Assembly (NCBI GenBank): GCA_025201345.1
Contig: JAIXMG010000028.1
Coordinates: 1 to 64,000, forward strand
Origin: Thamnidium elegans
Taxonomy: Eukaryota > Mucoromycota > Mucoromycetes > Mucorales > Mucoraceae
Reading direction: 5' to 3'
Length of the DNA stretch: 64,000 bases
Position numbers and translations under genes: made by a program. Shown piece after piece: positions 1 to 12,269 of this stretch (position 1 is its first letter; each line of letters opens with the position of its first letter). The notes under the pieces were generated by a model. That model saw nothing but the letters and a program-made list of their open reading frames with translations. It ran no database searches and was not told the origin of the DNA.

Positions 1-218
1 CTGTTTTATTAAGGATAATTCTCGATACACGTTCGTTACCTTTATAAAGTGCCAAAAAAAAAAGTAGCTTTATATTTACAATATTACATTCCGGTGGACC
101 ACATTTGAGCGTTTGTAAGAAATGCCCTTATCCACGGCTGTTGCTTTAGTTTTAAGAAGAACAGTATCCATTTGTGCGGACTTAAAAGAAGTACAAAAGA
201 TATTTTTTTAAAGAAAAG

Positions 219-668
219 ATGTACAAAAGAAAGAAAAGTGATGATAGGATAAATAATTACTGTCGTGTAGTCTTCCCTCTAGAAAGGGATTACTACTGGT
301 GCGGGCGTTTCGTATATGTAAACACGGATGGCTTACTTGCCCGAAAATGCCTTCTGCTCATATTAAAGATAAGTAATTATATGTATGCATTGAGAATAAT
401 ATTACAGTTTCCGGATCAAAGCGTATATATCACATTATATTCAAATGCAAAACTTGTATTATGGTGTAGATTCGCTGCGATCCATGCCTCAAAAGACATT
501 GTAATGTCTATAAGCGGTCCATATAACGGTTCCGCATTCCTTATTGTTGCCTGGTAAGTCAAGTAACTTTTTTCTCACATTTTTTGTCATTTAACGTGAT
601 CTTAGGTGATGATATAAACGTATTTCATGATCAATTGCAGTGAGATAATCTGCTTTAAGTGGCTTTGA
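219..668 (+). CDS. Hypothetical two-exon ORF, doubtful
   Basis: An ATG-initiated frame runs from 219 to 553 and ends at a consensus donor (GGTAAGTC). A TTTG-type acceptor, TTGCAG, at 635-640 joins in phase to a second exon 641-668 with a stop. This would give about 120 residues beginning MYKRKK and rich in hydrophobic and aromatic residues. I recognise no domain. An open frame of this length is expected about by chance in 64 kb of AT-rich DNA, so the clean splice sites are the only real support. It could be noise or the end of an old insertion. Confidence 0.2.
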
Positions 669-871
669 AAACTTTTTTTTTTTTTTTTTTTTACATGATA
701 GAAACAAGTAGGGGAGGGGGTTTTTTGTATATGTATGATTCAAATTTTTTATTGATTTTTTTTTACGTAAGATAAATGTTCATATTTTACAAAAATACTC
801 GAGCATCTTATTCCTATAAAACAGAGAAAAAGAATTATGTTAGTAAAATAAAAACTTAAGCACATATTATA

Positions 872-1617
872 TCAATTCTTTTTTACCTTTTGGAAAACGT
901 AAGTCAAGTGACATTTACCACAGTATTGACGGTCCTTGTGCTTGGCCATGAAGACACCGGCACCACAAGTGGCGTTAGGGCACTCACGACGGAGACGGGT
1001 GATCTTACCAGACTCGTCGACCTTGTAGAACTTCAAGATAGCCATCTTAACCTTAGTACGCTTGTGCTTGATCTTCTTGGGGGTAGTGTAAGTCTTCTTC
1101 TTTCTCTTCTTACCACCACCGAGGAGCTCAGCGTTAAGGTGAAGAGTAGAGTTATCTTGAACACCATAGAGAGCGAGAGCCTCAGAGTTTTGGAGAGACT
1201 TACCAGCGAAGGAAAGACATTGGAAATCAGCATCAATACCTACGTTCAAAGTCTCTTTAACTTTCTGCAAATCCAAAAAATAAAAGAAAAAAAATTATAT
1301 ATATAACTTTTTCGACATCATTTCTCTCATGTGGTTCGTTTATTTTCGCGTTAACTGAAAGGTTCGTCTTTAAAAAAGGAATGCTGCTATGAAATAAAAA
1401 CCAGCACACAAGTACACACACACACACATACACACATAAGAGAGATGATGTGCTGTTTTTATATATATACTAATTTTTTTTCTGTTTTTTTTTAAAAAAA
1501 AAGTGTGGTTTTACCTTCACGGGCGGCAATCATAGCCTTAACGTTCTCAATAGAGGTGGAGGGGGCAACCTCGAGAGCGAGGGTGTTACCGGCAAGGGAC
1601 TTAACGAAAAGTTGCAT
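872..1617 (-). CDS. RPS31: Ubiquitin-like/40S ribosomal protein eS31 (S27a) fusion
   Basis: Two exons, 1515-1617 and 872-1239, encode 156 residues, the usual length of ubiquitin-S27a fusions. Residues 1-76 align to ubiquitin and end in the processing site [11 protein letters not shown]. The rest is the basic, zinc-binding eS31 of the small subunit, with the CPNATCG and [10 protein letters not shown] cysteine pairs. The acceptor at 1240 (ACGTAG) is chosen because it gives REGIDADFQ, colinear with ubiquitin without insertion. The Ubl part is unusual: by ubiquitin numbering Ile44 is Ser, Arg72 is Glu, Val70 is Asn, and Lys11, 29, 33 and 63 are gone, while Lys6, 27 and 48 remain. In ordinary fusions the cleaved moiety supplies free ubiquitin; here I infer that it acts only as a folding or assembly chaperone for eS31. 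The gene is divergent from the J-protein gene. Confidence 0.93.
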
Positions 1618-2133
1618 GTCGAATGGGAAAGAGGAGGAACAAACTAATTGCAGGTGGCTTCTGTCTACTTAATAATTTTCCCAACAAAAAGTTTTGCTCT
1701 TCGGTATCTTGATTGGCTGTAATATAGGGTGGCTTATACCCCCCTTCAAATAAATTTTCTTTTTTTTTGTAGCGACTCTGTGATATCATAAAAAAAAAGA
1801 ACAATTCCTATTATTATTGAATATAGGGGATCTGGGTTGGGGAACCGGTAGGAAAGGTTGAAGTTTAGCAGTAGATTTTTAATTTTATTAGACTTTTAAT
1901 GTTGTATATTAAAGAAAATAAAATTTGTTGAGATGTCAATCATAAGAACTTTTACACACACATACAATCACGGTGCCCCGAACATCTTTTCAATTTCCAA
2001 ATAGGAATACATTAAATGCATTTTCCATAAGTAGCATAAAAGCGTCACGGTTACATTGTTCATTAGTAAAATTAGACCAGTTTACATTATTTTGCGTTTT
2101 TTATCACATACCAATATTATTATTTTTGGTATC
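1618..2133. promoter_or_regulatory. Divergent intergenic region between eS31 and J-protein genes
   Basis: This 516-base segment lies between two start codons facing away from each other, so it must hold both promoters. ATTGGCT at about 1711 is a CCAAT-type pentamer on the minus strand. I see no clear TATA box and no open frame that I would call a gene. Confidence 0.5.
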
Positions 2134-3845
2134 ATGTTTTATCTAATAAATACTACCTTTCATCACATTTCGATACGATGTAAAGCAAGGGCAATACTAT
2201 TTAAACCGTTAGTTAAATACTCTAGTGGACCCTCACCAGAAAAATTAAAAGCTATTCCTTTTGCTCAGCATGTTAAAGCAGCAGAAAAAGTAAAGTAATT
2301 TAAACTACAAAAAAAAAAGGGTATTTTTTTTTGACGTGTAATCCAAATAGACTTTTGAAGATTACCACGGTAAAGGATTTTTTTCCGCACGGTTATCTAA
2401 AATGTCTCAACCAGAACAAGTCTTTCTACCATTTTGGGTTGTTTCTGCTACGGTACACTCAACAATTGAACAAGCACAAGTGGTAAAATTTATTTCTCGA
2501 GTCTTTTTTTTTTTTAAAAAAAAAAGTAATTATTTTTTAATAATATAGGGAAGACGTGTGATGAGATCAAGATATAATCCTGCTACAAAGCGTACAGAAT
2601 CTCAGTGGGAAACAGATTGGGCTTGGGTACCAGAAAAGCATAGCTTTACTAGAGATTATATTCCTTTAGCTCATCCAGGGTTACAAATTTACGGTTCGCA
2701 TAGGTACAGACGCGGTCTTGTAAATCATATTACAACTGGACCGGCACTTGAGAATGCAGTACCATTTTCACCTTCCTTATTAGACACGCCTTCCAGTGAC
2801 GATCCGCCACGTAAAGTGGACCCATTTTTTATTTACCCTACGACAGCTTTACGATTTGCTAGATCTTATATTCAAACCTCAGAAGAAAAATTAGCTGATG
2901 AATTTTTAAGAAAGGCGTATGGTATGGATGAAACCAGATTGTTAAAAATAAATATTCAATTGGAGAATGTACGAGTATCACCTGTGTATTACCCTACCTA
3001 CATATTCTCAGTAAATTATCTGGGAAGAAGGTTAAGAACCTTCGTCAATGGTTATGATTTAACTATAGGTGGAACAAAAGTGTATAATTGGGAAAGAGTA
3101 GCTGCTGTATCTGCTGTTGGTATGGCTGCCACGATGACTTTAACTGGTGGTATTGGGTGGGGAGGTGCCAGTGGTTCCTTTTGGGTAAAGTTAAAAAAAA
3201 AAATCAATTTTTTATTTTTTTACTTATTTTTATGTGTAGTTAGGTATTGTTTTACCTACTGTGGCAACTTCGTTTTTCGCAATGTATTATCCAATATTAT
3301 CACTCTATGTTCGCGATTTGATTAGAAAACAAGAGATTAAAGCGATGGAACAAGATTCTGAAGCATGGGACGGTGATTGGGTAAAAGGATATGCTGCATT
3401 TGAGGATCAAGAGAGACAGCGTACTTGGCGTGAAGAAAAGGCCAATTATTCATCGTGGCGCAATAAATCTTCAAACCAAGGTTATAGCGCAGGAAGTGGC
3501 GGTGACCCTAAAGGGTATTATAAGGCACTTGGACTATCAACTTCTGCAAGCCAATCCGATATTCAAAGTGCATTCAGAGGGTAGGTTATTAGACATCTCT
3601 AAATTTAATTTACATATTTATTGAGCTGTTTTCTTTCATAGTCTTGCTATGAAGCATCATCCTGACAGGTTCTCAGATCCTGAACAGAAGAAAGTGGCCA
3701 AGGTCAAATTTCAATCGATATCTTCAGCATATAGTGTTTTACGCGATGGTAAGACTGAATATATATAAGTGTTATCTTTGACGTTAACTATTTTATAAAT
3801 ATAGCGAAAAAACGTAGGCTCTATGATCAAACCGGACGAGATTAG
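2134..3845 (+). CDS. Membrane J-domain (Hsp40) protein, probably mitochondrial
   Basis: Six exons (2134-2289, 2351-2482, 2549-3184, 3240-3580, 3642-3748, 3805-3845) give about 470 residues. The N-terminus is basic and lacks acid residues until a YSSG stretch, as in a mitochondrial presequence. The middle holds a part ending in YLGRRLRTFVNGYD, which resembles the 'gr..r..vnG.tG' motif of some membrane-associated proteins. A Gly/Ala-rich and aromatic stretch around residues 280-330 looks membrane-spanning. The C-terminus is a J domain with the HPD tripeptide (MKHHPDRF) that activates Hsp70, ending close to the YDQTGRD motif. An Hsp70 co-chaperone of the mitochondrial inner membrane is the best reading; location is inferred. 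A C-terminal rather than N-terminal J domain is less common. The first exon depends on my choice of donor at 2290. Confidence 0.8.
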
Positions 3846-3995
3846 AGAAGTAATTGCAACGGATAACAATACAGACTTTGTTTAATTGAAACCCAATTGT
3901 TACACAAAACCCACACAATAAAAAAAAAATATAAATTAAGATGCGTGGTAATATTTCACCACCCTTTATTTTATTTCTTTCTCTGTATATATAAT

Positions 3996-5666
3996 ATGGC
4001 GGTTCAAAAGAGGAAACCAAATAAGCAGCAGGATAAAGCAACTGCTAGTAAAGCAGTACGCACTAAACCTACTGAACTTAACCCTAAAACAACTCATTAT
4101 GAATTCGGTGGACCTATTGGAGCTGTAGCTATGGTTATATTCTTACCCATTCTCGTTCTTTTTTTCGCTACTTGTTGCGATGAGACAGGTTACCCATCTC
4201 AAGCATTCAAAGACGATTGGAAGTCTGCTCTCCTTTCAAAGCTAAACAAGGACTTTTTAATTTCACTCTTTGATCCCATGGCCTTTGCGATCTATGTTGC
4301 GTTCGTTGGTATATTAGCTCTTCTCTATTTAGTTTTACCTGGTGATAATATTCCCGGTACTGTTATTAGAGACGGTTCAAGATTCAAGTATAGAATGAAT
4401 GGTAGGATATAGTCATTAAAAAAAACATCGAGAAAAAGAATTAACCTTTCTTTTTCGTAAAAAAAAAAAAGGGTTCGCATCATTCCATACACTTCTCTTT
4501 GGTGCACTTTACTTTTTAAAGGATACTGGTCTTAAGCCTTTGGAATACGTTTATGATCATTATATCGGTTTAGCTTTTGCTTCCATCATTTTTAGTTATT
4601 TAGTCTCAATTGCTGTTTATGCTGCTAGTTTCAAGCCTGGAAAGTTATTAGCTTTAGGTGGAAACACTGGTAACCCTATCTACGATGTAAGCGGAGTAGT
4701 TTAACACGTCTTATATTTTGTACTGATCGCATTTGTATTATAGTTTATGATTGGTAGAGAATTAAACCCTCGCATTGATAGCTTTGATATCAAGTTCTTT
4801 ACTGAACTTCGTCCCGGGTTGATTGGATGGCTTATTCTTAATTATTGTTTAGCTGCTAAACAATACATTGATCTTGGTTATATTACCAACACCATGGTAC
4901 TCGTTCAATTCTTCCAAAGTTGGTATGTCATTGATTCTCTTTGGAACGAAGAAGCTGTTTTAACCACAATGGATATTACCACAGGTAAAGTGTTTAAAAA
5001 TGCAAAGCAATGGTTGGATATTAATAGTTAATATTAGATGGCTTTGGTTTCATGCTTGCATTTGGTTTATATACATGGGTTCCATTTACCTATACTCTTC
5101 AAGCTCGCTATTTGGTTGATTTCCCTCGTAGTATTAGCTGGATTGAGTTTGGTGCCATTATTGCGTTCAACTTCCTTGGTTATTTTATCTTTAGAGGCGC
5201 TAACTCTCAAAAGAATGAATTCCGTACTTATCCTAATAGCCCTGAAAGCAAAAGTATGTTTTTGTGTAGTTTGAAATGTGATTTTTATGTCAATTGACAT
5301 TTTTTATTCTTTTTTTAGAACTCAAATATCTTCAAACCAAGGTTGGTAGTAGATTAATTACATCTGGATGGTGGGGTATGTCTCGTCATATCAATTACCT
5401 TGGTGACTGGATGATGTCTTTATCTTGGAGTTTACCTTGTGGATTTGCCTCTCCTATTCCTTACTTTTACCCTGTTTACTTTGGTATCCTTTTACTTCAC
5501 CGCGAAAGAAGAGATGATCACAAGTGTAGAACAAAGTACGGTGAAGATTGGGAAAAGTACTGCAAAATTGTAAAATACAGAATTATTCCTGGTAAGTCCT
5601 ATTATTTATTTATTTTATTTGCAAACTATCATTATACTAAACACATTTTTTTTAGGTGTCTACTAA
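3996..5666 (+). CDS. ERG24: Delta(14)-sterol reductase
   Basis: Six exons (3996-4401, 4472-4686, 4744-4984, 5038-5253, 5319-5591, 5656-5666) encode 453 residues, close to yeast Erg24 (438). It reduces the C14-C15 double bond in ergosterol synthesis, in the ER membrane, using NADPH. The family signature [15 protein letters not shown] is at about residues 210-225, TTMDITTDGFG follows at about 285, and the C-terminus has [10 protein letters not shown] and HRERRDD with the final KYRIIPGVY typical of ERG4/ERG24. Several hydrophobic segments are present. The N-terminal 25 residues are a basic extension ([10 protein letters not shown]). The last exon is only 11 bases and supplies the end of GVY plus the stop. 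The gene starts 150 bases after the J-protein stop and ends 143 bases before LTN1. Confidence 0.95.
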
Positions 5667-5809
5667 AAAAATATACTATGTAAAAACTTTTTAAAAGTGA
5701 CGGTTTCACGTCATATATATTTCTGAAAATAAAATTATTTAATTCCTCTTTTTTTTTGCTGCGTCGTTAGTTTTCTTTTTTTTTTTCTCTCTATTGGAAT
5801 TGTTTTAGT

Positions 5810-8800
5810 ATGGGCAGACCTACAAAACCTAGAGTTAAAGGCAATATGCAGCCTGCTAGTAGCAGGTAAAAAAAACAGATAATACACACTATTGTACTGT
5901 ATTAAACTATTATATCAGTCGTGCAGCAGACTTGGCAGGAACAACGAACTCACTTAGTTTCGATAACCTCGGTGGGTTCGCTCAATTTGTTGGAGCTTCA
6001 CCTGCTACAGCGGGTATTACCAATTCACGACCTTCTACGCCTTCTTCATTAGATGGGTCTGAAGGTGCAGTTGGCTCTTCAGATATGGATCCCGAGTTAG
6101 TTGTCATCCTTAAAAAGGTTTCTAAACGCGATGCTGTAACCAAATTAAAAGCTTTAGAAGAATTGGAAAATTATTTGAAGTCAAATACACATGCTGTTAG
6201 TATTATCTTACATAACTGGGTATGTGTTTTTCGTTGTTATTGTGAAAAAAGAGAAGCTTATCAATTTTTTTTTAGGTTTCTATGTATGGAAAATTAGTAT
6301 TGGAAGTGGATCGTCGTGTTCGTTTAGTTGCAAATCAAGTACACGCACTTATTACTGTCAATGCAAAGAAGAGATTAGCACCTCTTTTAAAAGAGTTTAT
6401 TGGTCCTTGGGTATTAGCCATGTATGATCAAAGTAAGGATGTATCCAAAGTTGCACAAAATTCATTCGAGGTAAAATTGTTTGATTTTTATTTTATTTTA
6501 TTTTATTTTATTTTTGCTAATTTATGCATATAGGCCGTGTTTGCAGTAGATAAGAGAGCAGGTGTTATTTCATTTTGTCAAAAGGAAATTTTGGATTATG
6601 TTACAGATATGTTGTTATTTAAAACAAGCGAAACTTTGAGTGATGTACGATATGTGTCGAAGGAAGATATGCAGGCAAAATATGCACGTATCGTATCTTC
6701 CAGTTTCCTCGTCGTATCTTACCTTATTACGGGATTATCATTAGAAGAAAGATCAAAATGTCAGCATGAGTATGATACTATTTTGGACGATACAACCATG
6801 TGGAAAAAATTCGCTACCAACACCAACCCAGTTATCCGTAAAGCATTATACGTGTTTATTAAAACTCTTCTTTTGAGTTGGACTGAAATGGTAGAGCCAA
6901 GATTGGTTTTGATTTGCCCTCATTTTTATGCTAGTGTCTTTACTGAAAAGGATGGTTCTACACATTCTGATATGTGGGACTCTCTTTTATTAATGACTAA
7001 AAGTAAGTTTTTGATTCATTTGTATCGTTTTTTAGTGTATTCATCGTATATACTCTTATATAGAATTCCCATCATCTTGGATTATCATTGGTAAAAAGAA
7101 ACCTGCTTTGCCCAAATTGTATCATTTCCTTAGATCTGGTTTGAATGGGTCAGTTAGTATCAGTTATCCCAGTATGCTTGCCTTATTAGCAAACTTACCT
7201 GATGAATTGAAGAAAACACCTAATTTCTATACTGACGTATTTGAAAACTTTTGGAAGGGTTTATCTACTGAATTCATTGATAGATCCAACTCTCATATCT
7301 TTTTAAATGCTTATGCTGAATGTATTGTTTATTTCGCCATTACACTTAGGTAAATGCGAAAAAAAAAGAGAGAGACTATTAGTAAAAGAAAAACTGACTG
7401 TATCTTATATAGTAAATCAAATGATGAAACTGATATCAAGACGGCTACTGATTTAATCGAAAGTACATTCTGGGATATGATTAAGGTTTACTTTTTAAAC
7501 TCTCGTGATAAAAACATTAGTGATAAACTGGATCCCAATGGTTATGCTATTGTCGCTAAGCACCTGGTTGTTATGGCATCTGTTGCTAGTGTCAAGGATT
7601 GTATGGTGACATTCTGGTCTCATATGGACGAACTTTTGGTACAAACTGTCATTGACTGTGATTCTAATGTCACTCGTGCGCCCTTTGATATGGACGTGTT
7701 TTGTCAAAAGACAGGTCATCTTTTAACTGCCATCTCTCGAGAAATTGAACGAGCTAATAATACAGAAAAATATGCTACACTTCAATCTTACACCAACGAT
7801 CTTGCTAAACGTCTCTTGCTAACTAGTTTACAATCTTGCCTTGTTCATAAAGAAAAGTCATTCGGGTTATTGGTTTTGGCTTGTCAATTGATTAATAATT
7901 ATCGTGAGGCATGTATTGAAACTAAAGGTGCTGTACAAGCTGCTGAACAATTGTTGATTTTGTTCTCTGAAGGTCCTGAAAACGCCGAGATTTCTTTAGC
8001 TTCGTTCTATATTACGCTTGTTACTACTATCAAGAACAAGACTGAAGCAGAGACCTTGTGGAATAAATTGATGGAAAAATTGAATACTATGTCAAATACT
8101 GATGGTATGCAATTACGTGGAGCCAAGACCTTGCTCTTAATTTTGGAACAAATTCAAACCGAGAAATTGGTTCTTGACTTTGATTATCAATGCGACCATT
8201 TGGATTCTTTTGTAGAGACCTGTGCACTTGTTAAATTAAACGAGGCTGCTATTATTGTACCTCGTCCTATTTTGGAAAGCATTGTTTCTCTGAGCTTAAC
8301 ACATTATTTATGTAAGTACACCAAAGAATAATAATAATGATTATATGTACTAACACACTGTTTTTAGCTTTCAAGCTTTTATCTGATGCTTCTGCCACTG
8401 GTATTATATCCAGTTTAGAATCCAATTTAGTCGAGTTTAATCGCCACCAATATATCGAAAAGGCTTCTCGAACTTTACCTGAACCTACTGTACAAACCTT
8501 AAAGACCACTTTATCTACGCTCATCATTTTACAAAAATTGTTCGATGAAAAGAAGAACGCAGACCAATTGATTCAAATGACCAAAAACATCATTTGCGAA
8601 GTGTTTGACGCCATGTTTGTCACCGCAAAGACTCAACACGAAGTAGAAGAACAAGCCAAGGCAGAAGATAATGAAGAATTATCTCTTCAAATTTCTACGC
8701 GTGCTAGTGCTGTTTGGGACTTGATTGTCAAGAACACTAAACTTGTTGATAATAAGGGTTTATTGGAGCGTGTAAAGCGATCTATTGTTGATATCCGTTA

Positions 8801-11554
8801 CTCTGCTAGTCCCTCTGACTCTGTTAATCGTGTTAATAAGCTCTTGTCTATTGATTGTTTTGATGATAGTGCTCGTGATGAAGCTATTTCAGCCATTTTA
8901 GGTACTGAAAAGGACTGGATTAATCTTTCTACTGTTTCACTTGGTCAATTCACCAATGAGTATTTATCGCTTGGTATTGTCGATGTTTATGCAGCTTTAT
9001 CTGTCCAACCTCTTATTGATGATGCTGGTGAATTAACACCAATTTCATTTGATATCTATGGCTTAAGTTCGTTTGGCAGATTTGCCTTGTTTTTGGGAGA
9101 GTATTTATCTGATGCTCGTATTCGTAAACAATTCTTTAATAACATTGCGCGTGATTGGGTTATGCGACAATTGATGATGGCTAGCGTTGCTTGTGAACAA
9201 GGATTAACTGTACCTGGTGTATCTCGTATTTGGGAAAGTAAGGCTGTAGATGGTATTCGCGCCTTTGTTCAAAGCACAGATATTTCATTCACTGATTGGT
9301 TTGTCAATTCTCTTGTCTCTCATTTATCTGATGTATCTCAATGGAACCAACAACTTTTGGAAGCTGTCAAGCAAGGAGTTAAAGAAAATAATGATCGTTT
9401 ATTACTATTTATTGCTCGTTTAATGACTCCTGTCGCTGGAGAAAACATAGCTCTTTCTGCCAACGTTTTACAACGTGTTCTTCAAAAGCTTTCACTTCTT
9501 GTTGAATGGACTGTAGAAGATATCAAGAAATGGTTACCTCTTATTAAAGCCGAATCTTCAGATTTGAATTTGCTGATCAAGGTTGCTATTTTAACTTCAT
9601 TCAAGAGCACCTTAAGTAGCACAGATGAGTACAAGCACTATCAAAGTGATTTGGCTAGTAAGTTATCTGGTGTTTCTAAACTGGAAAAGTTTGATTACGA
9701 TTTAGATGACGAGGATTTGAAAAAGAAGAATAACTATAGCCTTTTGGCTCTTTTAAATGCTTCTTCTTTAAAGTTTGGTTCATTCGATATCCCTCGTCAA
9801 AGAATTATGTATTTAATTCAAGGTATTCGTCCCATGTTGCAAAACGATGATGATGATGATTTTAGTAGCGATCAACAGAAATCTAGAGTACAAGCACAAC
9901 TTGCTCAGTTATTGAAACATTTGACCGAGTCTATTCAAGATGTATCAGGAAGTCATTGGGAGTTCTTTTTACAATGCTGCTTTGAATGGGTCGCTTGTGC
10001 AGATACTAGTCAACCAGAGGAATTGCTTGTTGTATATAATGCATTAGATTTATTTAATACATTGTACGTGCTATCAGATGATAACGAGGAACTCTGTGAT
10101 ATTGTCAAGGATCATTTACCCATTATGAGCAAATCTCTTTTGCAATTAATGGCCAAGGAAGAAGAATACTTGCAACAAAAGAAGGATGATGCTCATTTTA
10201 TTGGATATAGTAAATCAAGATTGGTTTATCAAACCATGTTGGCCGAGTTATTAGAACATATTCCTGAAAAAACTTTAATTGATTCTGACTGTTTCACCAA
10301 CTTGAATGCTTTAATTCATACACCAAATGAAGTACTTCAGAAACGTGCATACCTTCTTTTACAAAAATATGTTGCTCATCGAGTTCAAGATTTATCTGTT
10401 AAACTTGAGTTTACTGAAACTAATGAAGAAAAAACCGAAGCCGATATTGAAAATGATATTTTCTCTGTACTTTTGAATCCTCCTGATTTATCCAACTGGC
10501 AATCTACTGGTCTTGAAGAACAGGCATTACATGAAATTCTCGGTTATCTTTTAACTTGGATGTTGATGTTTGATCATTTCACCGATATCACATTTAAATT
10601 GAAGCAAGAATATACTAGACAATTAAAAGAACAAGAGGCAGTATCGCACTTGATGCCAGTTCTTTGTAAAGTTTTGAGTGTTGGACAAGGACATCAAGGA
10701 AGTAAACCATTTGATTTATCTCCTTGGTCAATTGTAGAATATGACACTGAAGGATTTGATTCTACAGCCGAAATGAGTTATCTTATCTTAGCGTCTCATC
10801 TTTATTATCGTGCATTGACTCATATCCCTTCGCTTATTAGACTTTGGTGGATTGATTGTAAACAACGTCAATTGACAATTGCCGTTGAAACATATACCGA
10901 GAAATACTTTAGTCAACTATTGATTAGTAACGAAATGGATTTGGTTAATCGTGTTGATATCAAGACACAATTAGAAGAGAACGAAGAAAATGAATTTACA
11001 GTTAAAACTTTGAGAGCTGCAAGTGAAGTAACGGCTACTTATAGAGTCGATGAACAAAATATGCAAATCGCTATTAAGTTACCAAGTAACTTCCCGTTAC
11101 GTCAAATTGACGTTGAGGGTGTTCAAAAGGTCGGCGTAAACGATAAGCAATGGCGTGGTTGGATGTTTGCCGTAGCTGCTGTTATTGGTTTTCAGGTACA
11201 GATCATTTATATATGATTAATTATATTAAATTAACGTTTTATCTATTATTTTTATTTTTGATAGAATGGTAATATTGTTGACGCCTTGACTGTGTTCAAA
11301 CGTAATGTCAACCTTCACTTTAGCGGTGTTGAAGACTGTACTATTTGTTACTCTATTATTAGTGTTCAAGATAGATCTATACCCACAAAACAATGTAGAA
11401 CTTGTAAAAACAAATTCCATTCTAGTTGTTTGTACAAGGTAAGAAATTTTGGTAAAAAAAAAAAGAACCAGTTTACTGATTTATATATTTATTTATTTAG
11501 TGGTTCCGATCATCGAACTCAGCAAGTTGTCCTTTATGTAGAACTGTTTTTTAG
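5810..11554 (+). CDS. LTN1: E3 ubiquitin-protein ligase Listerin
   Basis: Nine exons (5810-5865, 5919-6219, 6276-6470, 6534-7002, 7064-7349, 7413-8311, 8368-11195, 11265-11438, 11501-11554) encode about 1753 residues. Listerin (yeast Rkr1) ubiquitinates nascent chains stuck on 60S subunits in ribosome-associated quality control. The N-terminus MGRPTKPRVKGNMQPASSSR, with RAADLA and GFAQFVG after it, is the conserved Listerin start that docks on the RQC complex. Long alpha-helical HEAT/ARM-like repeats fill the middle. The C-terminus is a RING-CH-like finger: CTICY, CRTCKNKFHSSC, then WFRSSNSASCPLCRTVF across the last intron. Length fits the family (1560-1770). All introns are phase-consistent. 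Frames stay open with a weak-looking donor at 8312 (TGTAAGTA), which is fine. Confidence 0.95.
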
Positions 11555-11745
11555 ATGCTAAAACAATAAATATATAAGCCATAATAGTCATGTAAATTAA
11601 TAAAAATAAAAGTAATAGATTTTGCTATTTCAAAGAGATTTGTAAGTTTTAATTATTTAGTAAAAATAAGCAACACGCCTTGTGTATTTTCCCAATACAA
11701 TCAGAGGTAACCGAGCTACTGATTAATAGGCTAAACTATAATCAA

Positions 11746-12135
11746 TTAGTAAGTAATCTTACTTTTATAATGCAAGAAAAAAAAAACTCGATTCAAGCTG
11801 TTTTTATCTAATTTTTTTTTTTGACGCTTTTCAAACTGATTCATTGAATGCTGAATAATGTCTTCAAGATGAACAATTGGTACAGCTTCACTAGCCTCAA
11901 TTATTCTAGTAGTAAGAGTTTCTATATCACTAAGCTTGGCAAGATTCGGAAAAAAGCTTTGTGATGAAGAGGATTTAGATGGTAGCTTGTTGGCAATGGT
12001 AGATCTTTTCCTTCTAATCCTATAAATACGACAATTAAACAAGCTGATTTCCTCCTTCATGCTAAATTACGTACCAATCAAATTTTCTACAATAATGTTC
12101 ATTACGTCTTTGTGTTGTAATATACATTTTGACAT
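11746..12135 (-). CDS. Hypothetical small protein, two exons
   Basis: Exon 1 (12071-12135) begins MSKCILQHKDVMNIIVENLI and joins exon 2 (11746-12019) through a 51-base intron (donor GTAATT, acceptor TTATAG), giving about 112 residues. The centre is Ser/Lys-rich with a basic RRKR run, followed by amphipathic helices (residues ~50-85). I recognise no family. It sits between LTN1 and a transposase fossil. The reading of a coding gene rests on frame continuity and protein-like composition only; a decayed gene or chance ORF is possible. Confidence 0.35.
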
Positions 12136-12269
12136 AATGTCACTGCCAGGGAGTCTGTTAGAAGGTAATTCAAAAGAAAGAAGTTATTTTAAAGTTTGCT
12201 GGTTCATTTCTTGTATAAATAAGGTGGAATTGATATCAATTCGGCTGTTTTGATAACTCCGTTTTTTGT

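Noticed and set aside
890..1306. 138-codon frame on the plus strand over the eS31 gene
   Set aside because: Antisense shadow of the codon-biased eS31 exon 2.
5810..11554. Ribosome-related genes in the window as a functional cluster (eS31 fusion, LTN1, MAK11, eL36)
   Set aside because: They are spread over 51 kb on both strands with unrelated genes between, so coincidence is the simpler explanation.
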